A stretch of 64,000 bases of DNA. Source: Stenopsyche tienmushanensis (lineage: Eukaryota; Arthropoda; Insecta; Trichoptera; Stenopsychidae). A program made the position numbers and the translations under genes. Positions 34,772 through 44,345 of this stretch are shown here, piece by piece (the first letter of the stretch is position 1; each line of letters starts with the position of its first letter). The notes beneath the pieces were generated by a model that was given only the letters and a program-made list of their open reading frames with translations, had not been told where the DNA came from and did no database searches. The stretch spans positions 806,001-870,000 of the forward strand of contig WACJ01000406.1 in assembly GCA_008973525.1 (NCBI GenBank). Direction: 5' to 3'.

Positions 34772-36988
34772 CTATTGTTGAAGAGGCGCTCTGCGCCTCT
34801 CTCTTTCACTGTCTTCTTTGGCGCTCATGATGTCTTCTACATAGTCGCGCCAAAGGTCCCAGTTCTTCTTACTTTCCATCATGCTGTGGACCATGTTGTC
34901 GATATTTAGCTCGGCCACCCCGAGTGCTTGTTTCAGCAGTTCTCTCTGGGGTGCCCAAGCCTCACAGCCTATGATGGTGTGCTCCGCGTCATCTGCTACC
35001 GCTTCGCAGTGGTGGCATTTGGGAGATTCTTCTTTGCCGATCCACCTCAGGTACGCACCGAAGCATCCGTGTCCGGTGAGCACCTGGGTTAGGCGGTATG
35101 TAGTTTCGCCGTATTTTCTGGCCCTCCGCCGGCTTACGACCGGTATAAGTCGATGGGTCCATCTTCCTTTTGTGGACTCATCCCATCTGCGCTGCCAGTC
35201 TTCCCTCAGTTTCTGGTCGTGTTCTCCGCGCTTTTTGGGGTCTTTGTGGTCCAAGGCCCTCTTACTTGCAATAAGGTCCAGCGGGGGGGTTCCCGCGATC
35301 ACAAGCACTGCTTCTTCCGATACCGTCCTGTATGCGGCGGTAACTCGGAGCGCGCCCTGCCGCTGGACCCTGGCCATTTTCTTTCTATAGCTCTCTTTTT
35401 GGAGCGCCTCATGCCATATCGGGGCTCCGTACAGAAGTATTGAGTTTATGACTTCGTTGATGATTCTCCTTCTGCACGGCTTTGGCCCTCCGATATTGGG
35501 CATGAGTCGTCCAATCTCATTGGCCGCTTTCTGCGCCTTCTGCGCAGCTTCCTCTATATGTTGTCGAAAGGTCAGCTTGCTGTCGAGGACGATCCCGAGG
35601 TATCTCAACGTTTTGTTATACCTCACCTCGTGACTGTCCACGACGAGTTTGCTGATCCTCGGTCTCCTTCTTCTGCTGAAGATCACAGCCTCCGTTTTTT
35701 CCGCCGCTAGCTGAAGGTGATTTTCCCTCATCCATTCGTTGACTCTAGCGAGGGCTTCGTTGCCCTTTGCTTCCATTTCGAATGGATGCTTGGCTGTCAC
35801 CAGCAGCGCGACGTCATCCGCGAATGCTGTGAGCTCTGCTCCTTCCGGCATGTTGACCTCCAACAAGCTGTTGTAGAGGACATTCCACAGTGTAGGTCCA
35901 ATGACGGATCCCTGCGGAACGCCCATCTCCAGTCTTCTATAGATCCCCGTCTCATTGTGCTTCAGTTCTCTGTCCTTGAGGTAGTCTTTTATCAGCTCCT
36001 CGGCATACCTGGGTAGCTTGAATTTCTTCTTTATTGCTTCTATAATCAGCTCCCATCTTGCCGTATTGAAGGCATTTTTTACGTCAATTGTTACCATCAC
36101 GACCTCCCGACTCTTCTTGATCGTGCCGCTCCACGCTTTGCGGATTGTGTCGACTACTCTCTGTACTGCGCCCAGCGTGGAACGGCCCGGTCTGAACCCG
36201 TATTGTCTGGGAGACAGGTTCCGTTCAATAATGGGCTGGATCCTCCTCAGTATCAGTTTTTCCATGACCTTGCCAATACCGTCCAGCATGCACAGTGGTC
36301 TCATGCTCGACTTGCCCGGCTTGGGTATCAGTGCCAGCCTGGCCATTTTCCACTTTTTTATGAATATCCTTTCTGCCAAACATGCATTCAGCACTCCCAA
36401 TACCATTTCCGGGCACTCGGCAATCACTAGTTTTATGATTGCACCGGGCACGCCGTCCGGTCCTGGCGCCTTCTCCGTGCTGATGTCCCTCCCGACGATC
36501 TGGAGTTCCTCCGTGGTAAATGGCGGAGGTGGATCATTGTCGTCTCGCTCTTCTTCCTCCACGTTACGTGTGTCTATGATTTTGGCAATGCCGGGTTTAT
36601 CCGGGAAAAGCTGATTTATCTGTTCAGCAATCTTTTGCTTGTCACATTCGACCGCTCCTCCTCCCCGTAGTTTCCCCCGCACAATCTTGTACGGGAGTCC
36701 CCACGGGTTAGAGTCAAGCGTGTGACAGAGCTCTTCCCAGCAGAGTGCCTTGGATGCCTGGATCATTTTTCTCAGTTCTCTACGGTCATCTCTGTGTGCT
36801 TCCCGACACTGCTCTCTGGCTTCTTCGTCCCGAGATCTTGTCAGCCGGCGTCTACTGGATAGACAGAGTCTCCGTTGCTCGGCTATTTCCTCCGTCCACC
36901 AGTACACACCGGGTCTGCTCTTCCTGGTCGTTCTTCTTGGCATTGCCGCGTCGCAGCTCCGTTCAACGAGCCTCTGTAGTTTCGCCAT
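34772..36988 (-). CDS. R1-clade LINE ORF2: reverse transcriptase with C-terminal zinc knuckle (N-truncated)
   Basis: A 738-residue open frame from an ATG at 36986-36988; the same frame stays open upstream to 37126, where a TGA (37127-37129) interrupts it, so the ATG is probably internal and not the natural start. Reverse transcriptase motifs in order: KAPGPDG (173-179), IPKPGK (221-226), QYGFRPGRS (262-270), TIDVKNAFNTA with the first catalytic Asp (D302), MGVPQGSVIGPTLWN (355-369), AFADDVALL with the catalytic pair (D391, D392), LRYLGIVLDSKLTF (461-474). The C-terminus has a CCHC knuckle C658-x2-C661-x8-H670-x4-C675, as in R1-group elements. All active-site residues are present. The enzyme would copy its RNA at a nicked target, but the endonuclease is missing. 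The codon composition is much richer in GC than the flanks. No promoter remains, so expression would need read-through. Confidence 0.95.
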   Translation of the reverse strand: MAKLQRLVERSCDAAMPRRTTRKSRPGVYWWTEEIAEQRRLCLSSRRRLTRSRDEEAREQCREAHRDDRRELRKMIQASKALCWEELCHTLDSNPWGLPYKIVRGKLRGGGAVECDKQKIAEQINQLFPDKPGIAKIIDTRNVEEEERDDNDPPPPFTTEELQIVGRDISTEKAPGPDGVPGAIIKLVIAECPEMVLGVLNACLAERIFIKKWKMARLALIPKPGKSSMRPLCMLDGIGKVMEKLILRRIQPIIERNLSPRQYGFRPGRSTLGAVQRVVDTIRKAWSGTIKKSREVVMVTIDVKNAFNTARWELIIEAIKKKFKLPRYAEELIKDYLKDRELKHNETGIYRRLEMGVPQGSVIGPTLWNVLYNSLLEVNMPEGAELTAFADDVALLVTAKHPFEMEAKGNEALARVNEWMRENHLQLAAEKTEAVIFSRRRRPRISKLVVDSHEVRYNKTLRYLGIVLDSKLTFRQHIEEAAQKAQKAANEIGRLMPNIGGPKPCRRRIINEVINSILLYGAPIWHEALQKESYRKKMARVQRQGALRVTAAYRTVSEEAVLVIAGTPPLDLIASKRALDHKDPKKRGEHDQKLREDWQRRWDESTKGRWTHRLIPVVSRRRARKYGETTYRLTQVLTGHGCFGAYLRWIGKEESPKCHHCEAVADDAEHTIIGCEAWAPQRELLKQALGVAELNIDNMVHSMMESKKNWDLWRDYVEDIMSAKEDSERERRRAPLQQ

Positions 36989-37126
36989 TTGGTTTTCAGC
37001 GCCCTCCAGGTCCGACGCGCTTTGCTCTATTTCATTCTCTCCCGCACGGAGCGTCGTAAGGAACGTTTCTCTGCACAGTTTACGGATCGACCATCCTTTG
37101 GGTGGTTGCGTCCTCGCGCTCGTCCG

Positions 37127-37166
37127 TCAGCCAGTCAATCGATAGGTGAGGTACTGGTGGTCGCTA
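37127..37166 (-). pseudogene. last residues of the R1 endonuclease domain, cut by 5' truncation
   Basis: In the same frame as the reverse transcriptase but separated by a TGA, the codons read SDHQYLTYRLTG. SDH carries the catalytic histidine of this endonuclease fold. A single base change would account for the stop, and the two flanks are otherwise in frame. Confidence 0.75.
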
Positions 37167-37181
37167 CATAGTCTTAAGTCT
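37167..37181. repeat. target-site duplication of the R1-clade LINE, 5' side
   Basis: CATAGTCTTAAGTCT, identical to 34557-34571, placed exactly at the truncated 5' end. Confidence 0.9.
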
Positions 37182-37919
37182 AGGACACTATTTAACTACA
37201 ATCTCGACTTGCTCCAATTTTCAGAAGTTAAAGATTTAAATAAACGATAAAAAAATATTTTAATACTATATTTATTTAAGATCTTATCGATTTTCTTTGT
37301 ATTTCTTTCTCCATTTTATGTATTTGCAATTTTTTTAAATAAGGAAATTCTGTTTTTGTATTCTTTGATTTTTTTCATTCGTAAATACATCAAAATCAAA
37401 TATAAGAGATTGATTTTAGCATTTTATTTGTTATCTGCTTTAAATTTGCATTTTTCGTTAATTCTAAAGAGAAGCTTGAAAATCACCTTCAAGTTTTTTC
37501 TAAATATGTTTCAGTGGAAAAGTTCGTTTTCAGTTAAATATTTTTTGCACGTCTGCCTCAACGATTTCAGTATTTCATGAACTAATTCATTGCTTTAATC
37601 CAGACATGAAAGACTCTAAATATAAATCTTAGAATCGAAAATTTAGGATTTTTGTTTATTTTTCGTTTCTTTTAATTGCAAATAAATTCTTTATAGGCCT
37701 ATTTTTCATACATTTGAATTATTTTTGGGAAATCTTATTTGATGTGTTTTATTTTTTGAAGATATTTGGAATAGTCTTCGGCATCTTCTTCTACTAATTG
37801 TAAAAAAAATAAGAAAAGGCCATCTGTAGAATTTAGTTCTAATTAATTCTCGTCGACACCGGATTTAGTTCTATTATATTAGGCAACTATCCCGAATATT
37901 ATTTTGTTAATCTTCTAAT
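37182..37919. other. very AT-rich DNA without a supported gene
   Basis: Poly(T)-rich sequence; the one 74-codon frame is a hydrophobic artefact of composition. Confidence 0.5.
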
Positions 37920-38155
37920 ATATAAAAAATAATCTTTGTTTGTTCGTATGTAATGGGCTGCCATACATTTCATCATATTGCGTTAAAACTTTGTCCACTT
38001 ATTGTTAAGGATTACGCGAGTAACATAGGCATAGTCTAACATAAAAATCAATGTTTGTTTGTCCGTATTTAATGCGTTTCCATGCCGTTCGTCTGATTGC
38101 GATAAAACTTTGTTAACTTATTGTTTACACTTGCGGGAATAACATAGGTAAAGTA
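37920..38155 (+). repeat. two diverged ~118-bp tandem units, Helitron-like
   Basis: Unit 1 (37921-38039) and unit 2 (38040-38155) share, in order, ATAAAAA, TTTGTTTGTYCGTAT, TAATG, a CCATRC tract, GATTGCG-like and AAAACTTTGT, CTTATTGTT, ACGCGAGTAACATAGG or CGGGAATAACATAGG. Sequences of this type (ATATATAAAAATCAATGTTTG then a long low-complexity arm) are, from memory, frequent near the 5' end of insect Helitrons. No Helitron 3' hairpin-CTRR end was found. Tandem structure is seen directly; the Helitron link is a guess. Confidence 0.45.
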
Positions 38156-38479
38156 AAAATATTGTATGGATGCACCATGTTAGCGCATATTGATCTGGTG
38201 AAATGAAGTTTGGGCTGCAGGGACGGGGAGAGAAAGGATGTGGGCGCAATACGTGAAACTCTTTTTGAGGTAATGTAACACGGTACAATAGATCGTTCTA
38301 TGGATCGCCATCAAACTTTGCCTTGAATTTGGGACATCCGCCGCAGAAACATTTTAAAGTATTCAACAGTCCTCTGGGAGTAATTGCTTGATCATATCAC
38401 AAATATTCCGATGGCACAAGTCCTTCAAGGACCTCAACCTCCCGAATCGACAAAAATGATGAAAACAACAGTTTATCGC
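38156..38479. other. spacer between Helitron-like units and a mariner tail
   Basis: Moderately GC-rich in places (38200-38260). It may include decayed upstream parts of the mariner at 38480, but no motif is legible. Confidence 0.4.
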
Positions 38480-38867
38480 ATTGTAACCGATGATTTGAAC
38501 ACAAAGACGCATAGAAACTTCATGGCGACAACGCACACCGTCTTCATTGTCACCAATTTCCTGGTCAGAATCCGAACCCCATCAGTTCTCTAGCCTCCCT
38601 ATAACCCTGAGCTGGCTCCCCTCCTGACTTGTTTTATTTCCTCGCTTAAAAGGAGTCCTAAAAGGGACACATTAGGACATGATTGAAAGCATCCAACCTC
38701 ATGTTACATCGGCTCTAAGATTTGTCTTCCAGATTTGGCAATTCCACCTCCAGAAGTGTATCCACGCAAGAGGGTGCTATTTCGAAGATTTTCGACGAAT
38801 TGTACAAATATGTGCAATACATGATTTGTATGAATCTGAACGCTTTGCCTTTTGAACGCACCCTGTA
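38480..38867 (+). pseudogene. mariner-family transposase, C-terminal part (distinct lineage)
   Basis: Traces in alternating plus frames: a second-catalytic-motif remnant GDNAHR at 38523-38540 (family DNAPAH), TNFLVRIRTPSVL, PPYNPELAP at about 38594-38620 followed by a shifted PPDLFYFLRLKRS carrying the third aspartate, then IESIQPHVTSALRFVF, WQFHLQKCIHARGCYFEDF at about 38735-38795. The ending WQxxLQKCIxAxGCYFE is characteristic of a mariner group different from the ATCAGGTCAGTCC copies. The 3' end GAACGCACCCTGTA (to 38867) is a terminal repeat of ACAGGGTG type. Stops and frame shifts show decay. The N-terminus is missing. Confidence 0.75.
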
Positions 38868-41800
38868 GAATTACATGCATTCGCAAGAAGTTGGAGCCAC
38901 GTCGGTTTGAATGTATTGGGACAATGGCAAATGTTAAGAGAGGATGTCTTTTACATTACGCATAATCGGAGCGGCTCGCGGCCTCTTTTGTTTTTTCCCG
39001 GTAAACTGACAGCGGCCCTGTTTGTTCCAGTGCTGTTCTGAAAATACACGTTGACAGATGTTTAGCCGCCCCTGTCGGAACTTTAAGTGCGGCCCTAACT
39101 TGCGGCCTGAAAATTTATGGATCGAGCTTTCTTTTTAAGTTTGTTTTTTCGTCGAATCTTTAATTAAATTCACAGACGTTCGACTTAGCGGCTGCCATGG
39201 AACGAATAAAATAGAAACATCGATAATCGAAAAGCATCGAACCTTTCCCTTCGATTGTATCCGATAACAGTATTCAGAAATTTCAATCAAATGTTTTCTT
39301 GTGCATTCTCGTTAATTTTATCAGACAATACTCATTCTCTGCGGGCGAGGAGGCCTTATATATTTTGCACATGAAAAGCTAACATGAGAAATGGCTAATA
39401 ATATATGAAATTGTTCGCAAGTCGAGGAATACATAATTGCATATTTAGGAGCCATTCTGAAGTGCAATACCTCTTCACCCTAACTCGAAACCGAGTTTCC
39501 AAAATTACATTGCATTAACATTAATTCATTAAATTCGTCTCGAATAGAGTTGGTCAAGCTGATTTAGACTCAGACCCGAATGGCAGCAGACCTTTCACAA
39601 AATTTTGAATACTATGGCTAATAATTCTAATTGCATACCATATTTGCATTGTATCCTTGTATGTAATTAAATCACAGCTCGATTGCTGTAAACGTAAATT
39701 TAATTCAATTGGCAACTTCAAGTATAAACTTATTTTTCTTTGCTAAAAAATCTACAACACCCTCATCTTTATGATCCGTGAAATATTCACAAATATGACC
39801 TATGTTAGTGCATTTTGTGCACATGTTTGCACTTGATTTTATAACTGTAATTATCGAGATAGTGTGATATTTTTTATATAAAATTAAACATCACAAGTGC
39901 TTTTTTTTTAGGAAAAAAATCGTTACAATCGAGCTCGTAAAGCTTGAGCTTATACCCTAAGTAGCAATCTCCATTTTTTAATTACAAATTTTTAATATGT
40001 TATTAAAAACTTAGAATGAAGGTTTACAAAGCTTCAGATCAAATTAGCATATGTAAATACTAAATTAATTATGAATTTAGAGAGAAGATTAATTGGAGGT
40101 CAAAGGGATAATATGGTAACGAAATATTGCCGACAGTATCCCGAGGGTTGATATTTCCCTGGCTCTAGTAGGCAATATCTGTGGACGCTACTTTAATTTT
40201 TGATTCGATGAAATGCCCTTTTTGCTTAATACAGCTTTAATTACTCAGAGGGCCGTTGTTTTGATTTTGTGAAACGTAGCTAAGCACAATAAATATTTTC
40301 TAAAAATTGGATGGTGTCTTGAAGTCAACGACTTGCCAGGGTGTCATTGTTAAGAAATGCAGATGAATAGACACACCGAGCGAAGATAATGTCTTTGTCT
40401 CCTAATTCTTGAAGATTGCTTTAAAATAAATGTGACCCCTAGAACAAAGAACCACCTACGTTATGAAGATTAATCGTCATTCGGAATGGTATCACACTTT
40501 CAAAAGCTCAGAGCTTTCTCTTGCGATATATCCACCAGACGAATGCTAGCAAATCTTTCAATTAATCAACCCACTCTATAAAAGATATTCCATATGATGA
40601 TTCTATGTCTTTACAGCGTAACAAACGACATGATAAATAAGCATGATTATTATGCAAATTACGTGACAAACATCACAATCGAAAAGCTCGCCCCGGAGCT
40701 TTTTACGTGCGTCCTACGTAAGCTAAATAATGGTCGATTTATGGTGCTGTTATGGTCGCACATGAATTATGCTTGTTTGTGTTTTGCCGAGGATTGCTTT
40801 TGTTATCGCCCGGTAAAATGCAAATGTTTGTACCTACATCCCATTAGAGAGGATCTCATAATACACACTTAGTAGATTACAAGATGCTTTAAATCAGCAT
40901 CAATTGGTTACAAGCACAAACAGAGCGGAGGTTTACCACGCAGCTTAGGTAAATCACACGTAATGCTGTTTGCCGTCGTTGTTCGCAAATTTGCTGATAA
41001 ATTATATGCTCTGAAACAGTGGACGCCGTGGCTGATAGCGCCTGAAAATCGAAAACCTCTTTATTTGCAATTTTCCAGCGAGCTTAGAGATGGCACATTT
41101 ATCTGGAAGCGTATTTAAGAACGAAATATTTTATCGGACGATAAATATATGTTAGCGATTCTTCGTGATGAAGGTACAAAGCCAATTGAACCCTGCTTTA
41201 TCCGAGGAGATTTTCCGATCCCATTTATCTTCAATGAACGATGACACATCGTCTAATGCGAAAACGTTCTTTATATCCAATGCTTACTTGCCTCGTCTTT
41301 CGGTGTAATTGATAGATATTATCACAATTAGTCCATACAAAGTCGACAATCAATTCAAAAACAATCATTAAATTCAACATACAAAGGCTAATCATTAACT
41401 AAAGAATCTCATTTCATTCTCGAGAGCTGGCGTGTAAATAAAGACGTTCAGAGTAGTACTCGTGAATGGAAAAACATTCCTCCTCGGGAGAATCTTCATT
41501 ATACTTTTGTGCTTCGTTATTTTCACTCCTTCGTCAACTTCTATCTTTGTTTCGCCACCGTTGTTTCATTTCATTGGCTTTCTTCGACTATCTGCAAAAA
41601 CAAATATTCCTTTGGTGCTTCACGATTCAGACACTTTCTTATTTTAACATAATCCAAGTAATACTAACTATCATCATTTGAGTTCGTTCATCCCGAAATA
41701 GTGTGGAAAACTATTTAAATGTATCCATCTTCCCTTTCAGGTATTAAACATGTATATAATTATACAACTGTCCGTAAGTATCGTTAAAGTTTTCCTACAG

Positions 41801-43329
41801 CTGAACGTAATGGCTCTTAATAAGTGATCTGCATAAGGGCGATTTGCATGAATCGCCTATAAATATATTATAATCTCTTACTAATTTTAGTTTAATATTT
41901 TTAATAGCAAATTGCACATTGATTGAGGAAAATTTTACTAAATTAAGGCGTATATATCGTTAATTCCGAATTTCCAGCTATTATTCATTTGCAAAACACC
42001 CTGTATATATGTATTATATCCCCCATAATATTTCTGCAATTTTTAAATAATTCGTTTTTTTACATTACTAGATTTTTTTATCAAATTTAATAAAATCGAT
42101 CTTATTATACACGTTCTTTTAAAATAAAAATTCCGTCAGTCTCCCGGCAATAGTTTCGAAAAACTAGGGCGTTCGTTAAGGGTTAATGCAATTTTAAAGT
42201 TGTTCTTAATGCTTCTTACAACGGCTTTATAACGGCCAAACATTATTAAATTTAGTGCAGTAACAAGCGAGATATATCTAATCATATTAAATACATCTTT
42301 GTGCCTCCGGATCCGCCACTCATCGCGCATTAAAAGCAACATAGTTTCAAATTTCGCCGCGAAATTGCTCCAATCTCGCATGCAAGTGCTGAAAATTTCT
42401 GCATTTTATGACTTCATAGCACGGTCTTGAACAACGTCGTTTAGATGCTTAAATCCTCATTTAAATTGTTAAGGTGAGTAAGAGCAGTTAGCGGAGCCCC
42501 TACGCGGCGTCTTAAAAATGCTACGTGCATAATATTAGCGCGTCTTCTCCGGCTTCATTCACCGTGGCCACACATTAAAAACGATTGCTATTAGCTCTCT
42601 TTTACATCCTATAACAGTGCATTTACACCGGTTAAGGCCCTCGTCGAACCATTAATATCAATTTGCTAACAGCGCCATAAAATCCCTAATAACTCTTTCT
42701 CGTCGGAGGGACGGACTTATGTTAAAGTTATGCGCTCGTTTGAATTGACTCCTTGTATCGACGGAAACTTGGGAGAATCCTCTTATTTCCCGTACGTCGA
42801 GATAGCCATTCCTCATATGAGATCATCAATATTCGTTCGGTGTAGATGCCATATATTCCTAGCTATCGCCGTCGTCTATTAGCGGTCTGCTATCGGAAAA
42901 GTTATCAGTGATTATGCTGAAAACATTGTGCTACGTTATAGGGATTTTATAGCTTTGTGTAATAATATTGATCTCTAACGCCATGTATTTTAATAAGATT
43001 TAACATACAGCTTACTTATTTCTATTTATGTTTCTTTTATGGCACCATATCCGTTATCAGATGTAGGAGGTTTCCATAGGAGACTTTCCTCGCAATGGTT
43101 TCCCATTTGCTTTCCATACATAATTAAGCTCTGATTATTTGAATAGGGATTATAAATCCTTCCCTAAATGATCCATGATTTCATTAATCGACTCATTATT
43201 TACTTTTTTAGTGCCAGAAAATCATGGATAACAAATTGAAATGACCGATCGGAAATATTAATATTTTCGACCTACCAAATTTTTTGCTTGGATATTGTGT
43301 TCTAAATTTAAACCCAAACCTTTATACAA
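38868..43329. other. AT-rich unique DNA without a supported gene
   Basis: Only short frames. An isolated ACACCCTGTATA at about 41993-42004 resembles a mariner end but nothing coding is attached. A donor-like AAG|GTGAGTAAG lies at 42470-42480 without a clear exon. Slightly GC-richer patches at 40600-41250 and 42450-42900. Confidence 0.45.
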
Positions 43330-43595
43330 AGAGTTCAGAATCTAAACCACAAATAAATGAAAATTTGAAGGAGGAGATTACTAAGCATCTCAAATCCCTT
43401 GTAAACAAACTCCAGCGTTACTCCCCTTGGGTGAAAGAAGAAGAAACTACATTGACACTTAATCCATTCTCTGCTGTCATTGATTTAGCCATCATTTCCG
43501 TTGAATTACAAAATGAATTCTTGGATTTGCAGAATAATTTCGCAGGTCACATGGCTTTATAAAAAGGGGTCGGCACCCGAAAAAGGTTGGGAACT
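43330..43595 (+). pseudogene. hAT transposase fragment (SCAND3/ZBED-like group)
   Basis: The plus-strand frame ending at 43562 reads NLKEEITKHLKSLVNKLQRY, SPWVKEEETTLTLNPFSAVI, DLAIISVELQNEFLDLQNN. The pattern HLxxLxxxFxxYFP...LxLxxNPF...LxxEFxDLQxD is that of the vertebrate-style hAT transposases related to SCAND3, ZBED5 and GTF2IRD2, just upstream of their C-terminal part. The sequence ends abruptly and is followed by GGGGTCGGCACCCGAAAAAG and GTTGGGAAC, which resembles two hAT ends (GGGGTCGGCAACC and GAAAAAGGTTGGGAAC) collapsed together. It is the third hAT trace in the window and unrelated to the pair at 9277 and 17690. N-terminal and dimerisation parts are absent. Confidence 0.7.
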
Positions 43596-43599
43596 TATG

Positions 43600-44345
43600 C
43601 ATTATAGATTTAAACTTTTTTTGTGCGGTGGATGCGTTCCGCAGAAAATCGCATAAAAAAGTCTAAGACTTACATAGAAAAAGTGAAGATGCGTTCCATG
43701 GATTTTAAAAACCGCATAACTTTGAATCAGCTATATAAAATATATCTAAAATCGCATAAAAAAGTTAATTAAAAAAAAAACAGGAAAACAATAAGGTAAT
43801 TAAAAAATAACATTGTTGGTAATATTTAAAGGACGTCTAGCATCATTGGTAAAATTTAAAGGATGTCTGACATCTGGAATCTCAAATGTTAAACATCCAC
43901 TAGAGAAATACTAGTTATTTTAATTACAAACTATCTTCGCTGTATGATAATTTTCGTTACGATTTTCAATATGACCCAAACTCGCTCTCTTCGGAAGACA
44001 TAGTATACCCAGTGTCAATATCATCATTGTTCTGTGTAGATTTTCTCTTTCCAACAATATAATTCGTAATTAGTAAAGATGTCAATATAGTCCCTAACTC
44101 AAAAAAATAAATCACAAAATAGCGACTGTTTAAAAAAAATCAGTCAAATCATTTTTTGGCCTTATTTTGTCAGTTTTAGTTTTTTTTATTTTTTTCCAAA
44201 TTTCAGTTTGGTGTTGATGATTTATTTCCTATTTTATCCAAAATATCTCAATACATTATCTTTATAAAATTTAAAAAAAAGAAAGAATGAAATGAAAGAA
44301 ATGCTTTTAAAAAAACCGCATAACTTCGAAATCGCACAAAAATAG
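43600..44345 (+). repeat. repeated motif AAATCGCATAAAAAAG with GATGCGTTCC and AACCGCATAACTT
   Basis: GATGCGTTCC occurs at 43630-43639 and 43690-43699. AAAATCGCATAAAAAAGT occurs at about 43645-43662 and 43749-43766. AAACCGCATAACTTTGAA or AAACCGCATAACTTCGAAAT occurs at 43709-43726 and about 44313-44332. A separate pair of 30-base tandem copies (GGTAAWATTTAAAGGAYGTC) lies at 43815-43880. The arrangement suggests a decayed repetitive element of unknown class. Confidence 0.55.

Larger units (their letters stand above)
34572..37166 (-). mobile_element. R1-clade LINE, 5'-truncated, recent insertion
   Basis: A complete retrotransposition footprint: identical 15-bp duplications outside, a 27-base poly(A) tail (T run 34571-34597), a 3' untranslated part with a stem-loop (34625-34641), one long minus-strand reading frame, and an abrupt 5' end at 37166. 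At the 5' end the frame reads SDHQYLTYRLTG, i.e. the SDH motif that closes the apurinic-type endonuclease domain, so truncation removed nearly all of the endonuclease and everything upstream. Identical duplications, an intact tail and a long open frame show the insertion is young compared with every other element here. It did not insert into rDNA; the target CTTAAG lies in ordinary AT-rich DNA. Confidence 0.95.

Noticed and set aside
34881..36614. Several plus-strand frames of up to 198 codons
   Set aside because: They are antisense shadows of the R1 reverse transcriptase.
41720..41745. TTCCCTTTCAG followed by GTATTA as a third ratchet point
   Set aside because: The acceptor half is good but the donor half is poor.
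41993..42010. ACACCCTGTATA as a mariner end
   Set aside because: A short AT-flanked string with no matching end or coding trace nearby.
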